Shown in pieces: positions 33,408-41,153 of a stretch of DNA of 64,000 bases. Made by a program: the position numbers and the translations under genes. Position 1 is the first letter of the stretch. Each line of letters begins with the position of its first letter. Under the pieces are notes generated by a model. It saw only the letters and a list, made by a program, of their open reading frames with translations, did not search any database and had not been told where the DNA came from. The stretch comes from Ectopseudomonas composti (GTDB lineage: Bacteria > Pseudomonadota > Gammaproteobacteria > Pseudomonadales > Pseudomonadaceae): positions 682,001-746,000 of the forward strand of contig NZ_LSSW01000029.1 of NCBI RefSeq assembly GCF_001567565.1, in the 5' to 3' direction.

Positions 33408-34823
33408 TCAGCTGGCGTACAGATAGGCCTCGACGTCCATTCCGGCGTCACGCATCTGCGCCAGCTTGTAACGCAGGGTGCGCGGGCTGATACCCAGGCG
33501 CTCGGCAGCCTCCTTGCGGCGGCCACGCTCGGCGCGCAGGGTGTCGATGATCACCTGGAACTCTCGGCGGCGAAGGTCTTCGCCAAGCGCGCCGGAATCC
33601 ACCACGCTCGCCGACTCGACCGGCGGAGCCACTGGAGACGCAACGCTCGGCACGACGGCCAGGCGCGGCGCAGCGCTCTGTACCGTCTGGCCGATAGGTG
33701 CGTGCAGACAGAGATCCTGGGCCTGAATCACCCCGCCCTGCTGCAGAATCAAAGCCCGCTGAATGGCGTTATCCAGCTCGCGCACGTTGCCCGGCCACTG
33801 ATGCTGCACCAGGCTCTGCGCAGCCGACTCGGACAAACGCACCGGTGCCTGATTCATTTTTTTGACGTGCTTGGTCAGCAGCCGCTCGGCCAGCGGCAGA
33901 ATGTCGGCAGGACGCTCACGCAGCGGTCGCCAGGCCAGGGGGAAGACCGACAGCCGATAGTAAAGATCCTCGCGGAAGCGCCCTGCGGCGACCTCACTCG
34001 CCAGATCCCGGTTGCTGGTGGCGAGCACGCGAATGTCCAGGTTGATCGGCTTGCGTGCGCCGACCCGTTCCACCTCACGCTCCTGCAGCACGCGCAGCAA
34101 TTTTGCCTGCAGCCCCAGCGGCATTTCGGAAATCTCGTCGAGCAGAATGGTCCCGCCATCGGCCAGCTCGAACTTGCCTGGCTGCGCCGTGACCGCCCCC
34201 GTGAATGCGCCCTTCTCATGGCCAAACAATGTTGCTTCGAGCATGTTGTCGGGAATCGCCGCACAGTTGATGGCGATGAAAGGGCCGGATGCACGGGGCG
34301 ATTGTTGATGGATATAACGCGCCAGTACCTCCTTACCCGTTCCAGATTCGCCGGTGATCATCACCGTCGAATCACTCTGCGCCACGCGGGAAGCCAGCTC
34401 CAGCAGCTGCACGCTGGCCGGCTCGAGCGCCACGGGACCGTCACGGTCCCCTGCCGTCAACTTTCCGAGAGCATGCTTGGCCACCAGCTCCAGCAATGTA
34501 CGCGGCTCGAAGGGCTTGACCAGATAGTCGGCGGCGCCCTGGCGAATGGCATCCACCGCACGCTCCACTGCACCGAACGCCGTCATCAGCAAAACCGGCA
34601 ACTGCGGGTAGCGACTGCGAATCTGCACCAGCAACTGGTGGCCATCCATGCCCGGCATGTTGACGTCGCTGACCACCAGGCCGAACGGCTCCTCGGTCAA
34701 CGCGACCAATGCAGCTTCGGCGCAATCGACCGCCCGATAATCATGCCCGCCCAGGCACAGGGTGTCGGCCAGGGCTTCGCGCAGGGCGCGATCGTCTTCA
34801 ACCAGCAGGACTTTGGCAGCCAT
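33408..34823 (-). CDS. fleR: Sigma-54-dependent response regulator FleR
   Basis: NtrC-type activator of mid-class flagellar genes. The 471-residue protein has a receiver domain with phosphorylation site Asp53 in VSDVNMPGMD, an AAA+ domain with GESGTGKE and the sigma-54 contact loop GAFTGA, and a Fis-type helix-turn-helix at the C-terminus (LGISPRTLRYKLAQM). Its kinase FleS is encoded three bases upstream. Confidence 0.96.
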   Translation of the reverse strand: MAAKVLLVEDDRALREALADTLCLGGHDYRAVDCAEAALVALTEEPFGLVVSDVNMPGMDGHQLLVQIRSRYPQLPVLLMTAFGAVERAVDAIRQGAADYLVKPFEPRTLLELVAKHALGKLTAGDRDGPVALEPASVQLLELASRVAQSDSTVMITGESGTGKEVLARYIHQQSPRASGPFIAINCAAIPDNMLEATLFGHEKGAFTGAVTAQPGKFELADGGTILLDEISEMPLGLQAKLLRVLQEREVERVGARKPINLDIRVLATSNRDLASEVAAGRFREDLYYRLSVFPLAWRPLRERPADILPLAERLLTKHVKKMNQAPVRLSESAAQSLVQHQWPGNVRELDNAIQRALILQQGGVIQAQDLCLHAPIGQTVQSAAPRLAVVPSVASPVAPPVESASVVDSGALGEDLRRREFQVIIDTLRAERGRRKEAAERLGISPRTLRYKLAQMRDAGMDVEAYLYAS

Positions 34824-34826
34824 GGG

Positions 34827-36041
34827 TTACTCCTGATTCGAGTGAGGCGCTGCATCGAGCAGCGGCAAAGAAACGATGGCGCAGGTACCGCGACCCGCGC
34901 GCGATTGCAGCAGCAACTGGCCCTGATGGGCGCGCGCCACAGCCTTGACCACAGCCAGGCCGAGGCCAGTACCCGTGGTTTTGGTGGTGAAGAACGGCTC
35001 ACCCAGGCGCACCAGGGTTTCCCGGCTCATGCCGGGGCCGTTGTCACTGACGCACAGGCGCAACAGGTTGTCGCGTCGGTACAGATGAATCTTCAGGCGC
35101 GCATCGCGCCCAGCCGCCTGTATGGCGTTATCAATGAGGTTGAGCACGGTGCCGACCAGCGTGTCGCGGTTGCACAGCAACTCGCCGTCACGCACGTCGC
35201 ACTGCCAGCGGACCGCCATCTCGCCTACATGTGCATCGGCCGCAGCGCGCAAGGCGTCGAACAAGACCGAAGGTGGCAGCCGATCCGGCAGCGGCAGCTC
35301 GCCACGGGCGAAGATCAGCATGTCGCGCACCTGATTCTCCAGCTCGTGCAAGCGCTCCTTCAAACGTCCAGCGAAGCGCTGCTGCTGCTCGGCAGGCAGC
35401 ACCTGCTCATTGAGGTGGCTTGCGTAAAGCAGCGCGGCGGAAAGCGGTGTACGGATCTGATGCGCCAGGGAGGCGACCATTCGCCCTAGCGCGGAGAGAC
35501 GCTCGTGACGAGAAAGCTGGTCCTGCAGGCGACGGGTTTCTGTCAGGTCGGTCAGCAGCACCAGTTGCCCCGGCTCCCCGTGCAGGGAACGGGTGGCGAT
35601 GGATAGACGACGGCCGTCGCGCATGGAGATTTCGTGGCCATCGTCTTCGCGCGGCGCGAAATTGCGAGCGATCACCTGCCGCCAGAGCATCCCCACCAGC
35701 GGCTGACCGAGCAATGCGCGCGCAACCGGGTTGGCCTCACGCACGACGCCCTGGCCGTCGATCACGATCACCCCACCGGGCAACAGGTCCAGCAGACTTT
35801 GCAGGCGATGAGCCAGACGCTCTTTCTCAGCGAGTTCCTGCATGCGCTGGGCGCTGACCAACGCCAGCTGCCCTTTCAGCTCATTGACCCGAGCCTCGAG
35901 CAGGCTGTAGGACTCGCTGAGCTGGCTGGACATCTGATTGAACAGGGCAAAGGCCTGCTCCAGTCCCGCACGGCTGGCTTGTTCGAGCGGTGCGGAGGCA
36001 CTGGGCTCGGCTGACTCGGTAGGACGAAGGTTGGCTTCCAT
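34827..36041 (-). CDS. fleS: Sensor histidine kinase FleS
   Basis: A 404-residue soluble kinase with no membrane helix. It has a coiled-coil N-terminus (20-75), a PAS domain (about 78-165; GGVIVIDGQGVVREANPVA), HisKA with His194 in LAHQIRTPLSAAL, and HATPase with NLIDNAIQAAG, DNGPGM and GTGLGLAVVKA. It phosphorylates FleR. The signal is unknown. A sigma-54-type sequence lies 53-68 bases upstream. Confidence 0.95.
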   Translation of the reverse strand: MEANLRPTESAEPSASAPLEQASRAGLEQAFALFNQMSSQLSESYSLLEARVNELKGQLALVSAQRMQELAEKERLAHRLQSLLDLLPGGVIVIDGQGVVREANPVARALLGQPLVGMLWRQVIARNFAPREDDGHEISMRDGRRLSIATRSLHGEPGQLVLLTDLTETRRLQDQLSRHERLSALGRMVASLAHQIRTPLSAALLYASHLNEQVLPAEQQQRFAGRLKERLHELENQVRDMLIFARGELPLPDRLPPSVLFDALRAAADAHVGEMAVRWQCDVRDGELLCNRDTLVGTVLNLIDNAIQAAGRDARLKIHLYRRDNLLRLCVSDNGPGMSRETLVRLGEPFFTTKTTGTGLGLAVVKAVARAHQGQLLLQSRAGRGTCAIVSLPLLDAAPHSNQE

Positions 36042-36093
36042 CTGCTTCTCTCGTACGACGCACCGTCAGAAGACGGTCAGATACAAGAGCTTT

Positions 36094-36109
36094 AGCAATC
36101 CCCGTGCCT
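36094..36109 (-). promoter_or_regulatory. Sigma-54-type promoter for fleSR
   Basis: Minus strand AGGCACGGGGATTGCT. Bases two to six of the -24 block (GGCAC, followed by G) and the whole -12 block (TTGCT) match the consensus, with GG and GC ten bases apart. It lies between the fleQ terminator and fleS, where P. aeruginosa has its FleQ-dependent fleSR promoter. Confidence 0.8.
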
Positions 36110-36146
36110 ACTTTTTTATTCTTATTTATCAGTCACTTGAAAAAAC

Positions 36147-36178
36147 AAAGCCGGAGCTTGCGTCAAAGCTCCGGCTTT
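36147..36178 (-). terminator. Rho-independent terminator of fleQ
   Basis: A perfect 13-bp stem (36147-36159 with 36166-36178) with a six-base loop is followed on the minus strand by a run of six T after one G. It begins 29 bases after the fleQ stop. This is the clearest intrinsic terminator in the window. Confidence 0.9.
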
Positions 36179-36206
36179 ATCTGTGGCATTTACCCAAAAC
36201 GCAGGA

Positions 36207-37682
36207 TCAATCCTCGTCTTGGCCGTCCTCGTCGCGGCGGCTCATGCCGTACTTGCGCATCTTCTCCACCAGCGTGGTCCGACGAATACGCAGACGTTCA
36301 GCCGCACGCGCCACCACGCCACCCGCATCATCCAGCGCCTGCTGGATAAGGCCCTGTTCCAGATTGCCGAGGTAATCCTTCAGATCCAGGCCTTCCGGGG
36401 GCAACATGGCCGGCGTATCGAGGCCCGGCAGACCCGCCATGATCGCCGCGCGCTCTTCCATCTCGTCACGCAAGCTGGCCGCGAGGTGCTCATCCTCGTC
36501 ATCGACATGACGGAATTTCTTCGGCAGCTCGCCGACACCGATCACGCCGTAGGGATGCATGATCGCCATGCGCTCCACCAGGTTGGCCAGCTCACGCACG
36601 TTGCCCGCCCAGTCGTGGCGACACAGCGACATGATCGCCGCCGAGTTGAAACGAATGGAACCGCGCTTCTCGTGCTCCATGCGCGAAATCAGCTCGTTCA
36701 TCAGCAGCGGGATATCTTCGATGCGCTCGCGCAGCGGCGCCATCTCGATGGGGAAGACGTTGAGGCGGTAGTAAAGATCCTCACGGAAACTGCCGTCCTC
36801 GATCATTTTCTCCAGGTTCTTGTGCGTAGCGGCAATGATGCGTACGTCAGCGGTCTGCGTCTTGTTGCTACCGACGCGCTCGAAGGTACGTTCCTGTAGC
36901 ACGCGCAGCAGCTTGACCTGCATCGGCAGCGGCATGTCGCCAATTTCGTCGAGGAAAAGCGTACCGCCGTTGGCCAACTCGAAGCGCCCTGCCCGGCTGG
37001 TGATAGCGCCGGTGAAAGCCCCCTTCTCATGACCGAACAACTCGCTCTCGAGCAGCTCAGCCGGGATAGCGCCGCAATTGACCGGAACGAAAGGCGCCTC
37101 ACGACGCTTGGAGTGGTAGTGCAGATTACGCGCCACCACCTCCTTGCCAGTCCCAGACTCACCCAGAATCAGCACGCTGGCCTCGGTATCGGCCACCTGC
37201 TGCATCATCTGCCGCACCTGCTGAATGGCACGACTGGTGCCTACCAGGCTGCGGAACAAATTGGGTTCGCGCTGACGACCACGATCACGGGCCTGGTCAT
37301 ACATCTCGCGATAGACCTGAGCGCGGTGCAGGGAGTCGAGCAGCTTGTTGTAGCTGAGCGGCGTCTCCAGGCTGGCGAGTACACGCCTGCGCAAATCTTC
37401 AGGCCACTCGGCCAAACTGGAGTCGCCCACCGTCAACAAGGGCAGAAACTCGTCCCAGCCAGCAATCTGTTTGGTCAGTTCCAGGGCACCGCCCTTGGCT
37501 TCAACGTCACCCAGCAAGACACTGAGCACTTCACGGCTGGAACTCAGCTCGGCCACTGCATTGCGCCAGTCCTGGCTCGTGCAGGCTAAATGCTCTTCCC
37601 CTAGGAAACTCAGAATGATCGCCAACTCGTGACGACGCGCAGCATTGTCATCGATCAACAGGATTTTGGTTTCACGCCACAT
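36207..37682 (-). CDS. fleQ: Master flagellar regulator FleQ
   Basis: Sigma-54 activator at the top of the Pseudomonas flagellar cascade. It also binds c-di-GMP and FleN. The 491-residue protein starts MWRETKILLIDDN, has a degenerate receiver-like N-terminus with Gly58 where a phosphorylated Asp would be, an AAA+ domain with Walker A GESGTGKE (174-181) and GAFTGA (221-226), and a C-terminal helix-turn-helix (RAAERLRIRRTTLVEKMRKYG). ATG 37682 matches the family. The frame stays open 43 codons upstream, discussed under findings. It has its own sigma-70-type promoter and a strong terminator. Confidence 0.97.
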   Translation of the reverse strand: MWRETKILLIDDNAARRHELAIILSFLGEEHLACTSQDWRNAVAELSSSREVLSVLLGDVEAKGGALELTKQIAGWDEFLPLLTVGDSSLAEWPEDLRRRVLASLETPLSYNKLLDSLHRAQVYREMYDQARDRGRQREPNLFRSLVGTSRAIQQVRQMMQQVADTEASVLILGESGTGKEVVARNLHYHSKRREAPFVPVNCGAIPAELLESELFGHEKGAFTGAITSRAGRFELANGGTLFLDEIGDMPLPMQVKLLRVLQERTFERVGSNKTQTADVRIIAATHKNLEKMIEDGSFREDLYYRLNVFPIEMAPLRERIEDIPLLMNELISRMEHEKRGSIRFNSAAIMSLCRHDWAGNVRELANLVERMAIMHPYGVIGVGELPKKFRHVDDEDEHLAASLRDEMEERAAIMAGLPGLDTPAMLPPEGLDLKDYLGNLEQGLIQQALDDAGGVVARAAERLRIRRTTLVEKMRKYGMSRRDEDGQDED

Positions 37683-37715
37683 CTTGTGTTTGTCTGACCC
37701 GAGGAGTGAGAGATC

Positions 37716-37737
37716 GCGCGCCAGATCTTCGGCGCGC
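37716..37737 (-). other. Inverted repeat in the fleQ leader
   Basis: Perfect 7-bp arms GCGCGCC/GGCGCGC (37716-37722 with 37731-37737) around an eight-base loop, located 34-55 bases before the fleQ ATG and downstream of the candidate promoter, so it would form a GC-only hairpin in the mRNA leader. It could also be a protein-binding site. No T tract follows. Confidence 0.5.
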
Positions 37738-37754
37738 ACCAGCATTTGGCCACT

Positions 37755-37783
37755 AGTAAAGTCAAAAAATTGAAGCCAGTCAA
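37755..37783 (-). promoter_or_regulatory. Possible sigma-70 promoter for fleQ
   Basis: Minus strand TTGACT (37783-37778), a 17-base spacer, then TTTACT (37760-37755). The -35 matches at 5 of 6 bases and the -10 at 4 of 6. Expected start is near 37748, giving a leader of about 65 bases. In P. aeruginosa fleQ is sigma-70 driven and repressed by Vfr. I saw no full Vfr/CRP palindrome here. Confidence 0.5.
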
Positions 37784-37885
37784 ATTTATGACGTAACTTT
37801 TTTGCCCGCACGTGAAACTAGCTAAGCAGCCGTTTGCAGAGAGGGGTAGTGATAGCAGATAAAAAAGAAGGAGAAACGATAGGAT

Positions 37886-37926
37886 CAAAAAGCAAAACCG
37901 AGCCGAACCTGCTGGTTAAACTCGGT
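37886..37926 (-). terminator. Rho-independent terminator after the fliT-like gene
   Basis: Outer arms ACCGAG/CTCGGT (37897-37902 with 37921-37926) and an inner AACC/GGTT pair form a hairpin 13 bases after the stop codon. It is followed on the minus strand by TTTTGCTTTTTG. It closes the flaG-to-fliT transcript. Confidence 0.75.
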
Positions 37927-37939
37927 AAATGCGGAGTAA

Positions 37940-38233
37940 TCAGCCGAAAAGCTGATAGACCTTGGCGCCCTGACGGGACTGATTGAGCTGCACCAACTCA
38001 CCGGCCAGACGCTGCTGCTCGGTCTGACAAACGGTCACCAACTCTCGATAGAGCGACAGCAGGTTTTCCAGACCACTGCGCAGCTCTTCCTCGTCACGAC
38101 TGTCGACCATGGCAGCATCGACTGCCATACGGCACTGCAGATCGAGCTCACCAATCGCAGCCCAGTCCTGCTTGGCCAGTGCATCACGCAGGGCGGAACC
38201 TGTCGCTTCCAAACGCTGGACAGATGAACTCAT
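37940..38233 (-). CDS. fliT: FliT-like flagellar chaperone (FleP position)
   Basis: A 97-residue, all-helical protein with a charged pattern (ALRDALAKQDWAAIGELDLQCR, YRELVTVCQTEQQRLAGELVQL) like the FliT family, which escorts the cap protein FliD. It occupies the position of fleP in P. aeruginosa, just before fleQ and after fliS, with the same length. GGAGG and AAAGG lie upstream of ATG 38233. Family identity is low, so the name rests on length, helix pattern and context. It overlaps the end of nothing; the stop is followed by a terminator. Confidence 0.75.
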   Translation of the reverse strand: MSSSVQRLEATGSALRDALAKQDWAAIGELDLQCRMAVDAAMVDSRDEEELRSGLENLLSLYRELVTVCQTEQQRLAGELVQLNQSRQGAKVYQLFG

Positions 38234-38259
38234 TGCCTTTCTCCTCCGATGCTCGCTCA

Positions 38260-38640
38260 TTACTGAGCGATGGCATCCCAACCCTGTTTGACGTTGCGCA
38301 GCAGCATCGACACTTCCTCGAGAAGCTCCGGCTCGTTACTGACATTGGCCTCGGTCAAACGGGCGATCATGTATTCGTACAGGCTGTCGAGATTACCGGC
38401 CAGCTCACCACCTTGCTGATGGTCGAGACTCTCGCGCAGTCCCGCGACGATGGCAATACTCTTGCCGATCAACTCACCCTTCAACGCAGTCTGTCCGCGC
38501 TCCATGGCACCCCGTGCCTGAGCGATACGGGACAGACCGCCCTCCATCAACATCTGGATCAGACGATGAGGGCTGGCCTCTGCGGCCTGCGCTTGGTTGT
38601 TGACGGTCTGATACTGTTTGAGGGCCGCCATTGCGTTCAT
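38260..38640 (-). CDS. fliS: Flagellin chaperone FliS (first copy)
   Basis: A 126-residue export chaperone that keeps flagellin unfolded in the cytoplasm. The FliS pattern is clear: ALKQYQTVNNQAQAAEASPHRLIQMLMEG, LRESLDHQQGGELAGNLDSLYEYM and VKQGWDAI. A candidate sigma-28 promoter lies 37-63 bases upstream, so it may be expressed together with fliC. A second FliS-type gene lies at 38754-39146, only about 40% alike by eye. Confidence 0.94.
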   Translation of the reverse strand: MNAMAALKQYQTVNNQAQAAEASPHRLIQMLMEGGLSRIAQARGAMERGQTALKGELIGKSIAIVAGLRESLDHQQGGELAGNLDSLYEYMIARLTEANVSNEPELLEEVSMLLRNVKQGWDAIAQ

Positions 38641-38676
38641 AGTCGCTCTCGCTCTACCGATGGGCTGATACTTGAT

Positions 38677-38703
38677 ATATCGACCCTGCGGCTCAAAGCT
38701 TTA
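38677..38703 (-). promoter_or_regulatory. Possible sigma-28 promoter for fliS
   Basis: Minus strand TAAA (38703-38700), a 15-base spacer and GTCGATAT (38684-38677). The -35 matches fully and the -10 at 6 of 8. It lies in the 113-base gap between the two fliS-type genes, with the expected start about 30 bases before the fliS ATG. Confidence 0.45.
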
Positions 38704-38753
38704 ACGCTTTTGTCGCTGAAACGGCACAGCCAAACCGAAAACGAAACGATCAA

Positions 38754-39146
38754 TCAGCCAGCAGGCGCCGGTTCGACCTCGGGGCCGATGGCATCCCAGG
38801 CACTCTTGATATTGCTCAGAAGCGCTTGCACTTCATCCAGAGAGCGCGGCGTGCTATCCAGTGCCACTCCCGCCAGGCGGCGAGTCATATAGTCGTACAG
38901 CGCATCCAGGTTCTCGGCAATTTCACCACCGAGCTCCTTATCCAGAGCGGCCTGCAGCACACTAAGAATGGTAATGGTGCTACCCACTGCCATGCCTCGA
39001 ATCTCGGTATCGCCTTCAGCCTGAGCGTGTTTGGCCAACATCACTCGCTGCAAAGCGCCTTCGAGCAGCAGCTGCACCGTGCGATAAGGCGACACCTCCT
39101 GGCTGGCTTTAACCTGCTTATAGGCATCGATAGGGTTCTTGCTCAT
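38754..39146 (-). CDS. FliS-family flagellin chaperone (second copy)
   Basis: A 130-residue FliS paralogue with the family pattern AYKQVKASQEVSPYRTVQLLLEGALQRV, ALDKELGGEIAENLDALYDYM and IKSAWDAIG. It follows fliD by six bases. Two FliS-type genes in a row are known in Pseudomonas. The copies differ enough to suggest different clients or roles, for example different flagellin or FliD binding, which is inference. Confidence 0.92.
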   Translation of the reverse strand: MSKNPIDAYKQVKASQEVSPYRTVQLLLEGALQRVMLAKHAQAEGDTEIRGMAVGSTITILSVLQAALDKELGGEIAENLDALYDYMTRRLAGVALDSTPRSLDEVQALLSNIKSAWDAIGPEVEPAPAG

Positions 39147-39152
39147 GAATTA

Positions 39153-40619
39153 CTAATCCTTTTTGACGAAGCCCGGCAGGTTGGCGAGCATGCTGCCCAG
39201 GCTTTCGCTGGTGCGCGAAAGCTGCCCGACCAGAGAATCCATGGCGTTGTATTGGGCGTAAAGGCGTTTTTGCAGACTTTCGACACGCTTGTTCAGCGAC
39301 TCGCGCTGTTTATCGACGTCCATCTTGGTAGCTTGCAAAGCATCTGTGCGTTGCTTCAAGACACCGTCGGTTGCCACATAACCTGAAACGAACCCGGACA
39401 AACGCCCCATCAATCCATCGTCGCCGGTTAGATAGCCACCCACCTGCTCGAAATTGCTATCAAGCGCTTCTGTCAGCAGGGTGTCATCCAGAGAGAGTTT
39501 ACCGTCCTTGCTGGTGGTAATACCCAAGCTAGCCAATGCACGAACGTTACTTTCGCTGCCACCGGTCATCTTCACAATTTCGTTACGCAGGCCAGACATA
39601 ACATTGCGCACCGTGGAATCGCCAACCAGGGGGCCGGTCACCGGCTCATTGGAGCCATCGACTTTCACTACAGCTGTCAGTTGAGCCGTAGAGGACATCA
39701 ATGCGTTATAGGCGTCGACGAACTTCTGCAGATTGCTTTTGACGCTGCCCTTGTCTACACCCACGGTCAGGTTGATCGTCTTGCCATCAGCAAGATCGGT
39801 AGTGCTTTGGGCAGACACCAGATCGAGTGTAACGCCCTCCAAGGCATCCTCGATCTTGTTGCTGTTACGCACCAGTTGCAGGCCATCAATGGTCAGCTTG
39901 GCGGACTTGGCTTGGGTGATTACGCCACCCGCTCCGGTATCCGAGCTGGGCTTCAGAAAGGCCTCTGCATCATCAGGATCTACCGTGGGGGTAAAAGCCT
40001 GGCCACTGAGAGCGTTATTGCCCGACGTGACACCATCTTCGGTAACGGCCACCTGGATATCATTACCGGCACCTGTCTTGGTCGAGCTGAGCACTAGGCG
40101 CGAGCCAGAGTCATCGGTAATGATGGCCGCACTGATGCCGCTATCTTTACCAGCCTCGTTGATGGCGTCACGCATACCTGCGAGCGTGTTGTTGGCTGCG
40201 GTGATATCGACACTGATACTGGAACTGCCAGCGGAAATTTCCAGCGTGCCACTGTTGAAAGTCGCCTCGGTTCCACCGGAAACCGATTGCAGCGCCACCT
40301 TGCTACTAGCTGCCAACTGCTGAACCTGAACGCTGTAAGTACCGGCAGGCGCCGTGGTGGCGGCCGTGGCCTTCAGCACGCTACTACTGGAAGTGCTGGC
40401 AGTGCGTGACTCGAACAGCGAAGACTTGTTGAGCGCATCCACGGCCGTTTTGAACGTATTCAACGCCCCGGTGAGGCTGCCCATTGCCGAGATGCGCGTG
40501 GTGGTCTGTTTCTCGAGATTATCAAGCTGATTGGTCTTCGGAGCACGCTCCGCATTGACCAAAGCCGTGACAATCTCGTCAATTTTGATGCCCGAACCGA
40601 GCCCAGTGATACCCGCCAT
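39153..40619 (-). CDS. fliD: Flagellar filament cap protein FliD
   Basis: A 488-residue cap protein that guides flagellin assembly and, in Pseudomonas, binds mucin. The N-terminal D0 region (MAGITGLGSGIKIDEIVTALVNAERAPK) and the C-terminal coiled coil (DALQATKMDVDKQRESLNKRVESLQKRLYAQYNAMD) frame a variable middle with flagellin hook IN motifs. ATG 40619 fits the family; the frame runs six codons further upstream. It starts 78 bases after flaG. Confidence 0.95.
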   Translation of the reverse strand: MAGITGLGSGIKIDEIVTALVNAERAPKTNQLDNLEKQTTTRISAMGSLTGALNTFKTAVDALNKSSLFESRTASTSSSSVLKATAATTAPAGTYSVQVQQLAASSKVALQSVSGGTEATFNSGTLEISAGSSSISVDITAANNTLAGMRDAINEAGKDSGISAAIITDDSGSRLVLSSTKTGAGNDIQVAVTEDGVTSGNNALSGQAFTPTVDPDDAEAFLKPSSDTGAGGVITQAKSAKLTIDGLQLVRNSNKIEDALEGVTLDLVSAQSTTDLADGKTINLTVGVDKGSVKSNLQKFVDAYNALMSSTAQLTAVVKVDGSNEPVTGPLVGDSTVRNVMSGLRNEIVKMTGGSESNVRALASLGITTSKDGKLSLDDTLLTEALDSNFEQVGGYLTGDDGLMGRLSGFVSGYVATDGVLKQRTDALQATKMDVDKQRESLNKRVESLQKRLYAQYNAMDSLVGQLSRTSESLGSMLANLPGFVKKD

Positions 40620-40697
40620 GACTTTGCACCTCGTCAAAAATCCGACTGAACGCTATCCTTAACAGGACGTCAGTCAAAATTCATGCCAGGGCTGTAA

Positions 40698-41081
40698 CTA
40701 CGCCTCGGCCTTGAATAACAAGCTGCGCACCTCTGACAGGTTCTCCGCCAGCTTGAGCGCTTCTTCGGACGGAATCTGGCGGATCACATCGCCCGACCCT
40801 GAATCCGTCACCTTCACCACAACTCGCCCGGAACCATCATCCACCGCGAAGTTGATGTTGCGACGAACCGACTGCACGAACTCCTGAATGGTCGCTACCG
40901 CATCTTCAACATCTTCACGGCTGACCTCCTGAGCAGGAGTGACTGCTCGAGCGACAGTCTGTTCGTCGGTATTCGAAACCGTCGCAAGACCTTGTTTCTG
41001 CCGAGCTTCAGCAGCACTGGAGACGCCACCATCGCGGACAACCGTGGAATTGACCTGGGGCTTAATTGAGCTGACGTCCAT
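40698..41081 (-). CDS. flaG: Flagellar protein FlaG
   Basis: A 127-residue protein with a disordered N-terminus and the FlaG C-terminal domain (the VRRNINFAVDDGSGRVVVKVTDSGSGDVIRQIP segment). It affects filament length in polar flagellates. GAGGAG lies six bases before the ATG. It lies between fliC and fliD, the usual order, 72 bases after the fliC stop. Confidence 0.94.
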   Translation of the reverse strand: MDVSSIKPQVNSTVVRDGGVSSAAEARQKQGLATVSNTDEQTVARAVTPAQEVSREDVEDAVATIQEFVQSVRRNINFAVDDGSGRVVVKVTDSGSGDVIRQIPSEEALKLAENLSEVRSLLFKAEA

Positions 41082-41104
41082 AAATTTCTCCTCAGAATGA
41101 GGTA

Positions 41105-41135
41105 ACGGGGGAAAGAGCTAAGCCCTTCCCCCCGT
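41105..41135 (-). terminator. Hairpin after fliC
   Basis: Arms at 41105-41113 (ACGGGGGAA) and 41126-41135 (TTCCCCCCGT) pair with one bulged C; inner bases extend the stem partly. It begins 18 bases after the fliC stop on the minus strand. Only GTTACCT follows, with no T tract, so termination may be partial and allow some flaG expression. Confidence 0.5.
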
Positions 41136-41153
41136 AGTCTAGCGCCTTCGAGC

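Noticed and set aside
40620..40697. Sigma-54 or sigma-28 site directly before fliD
   Set aside because: No GG-N10-GC or GCCGATAA-like sequence with correct spacing in this gap; expression probably comes from flaG or further upstream.
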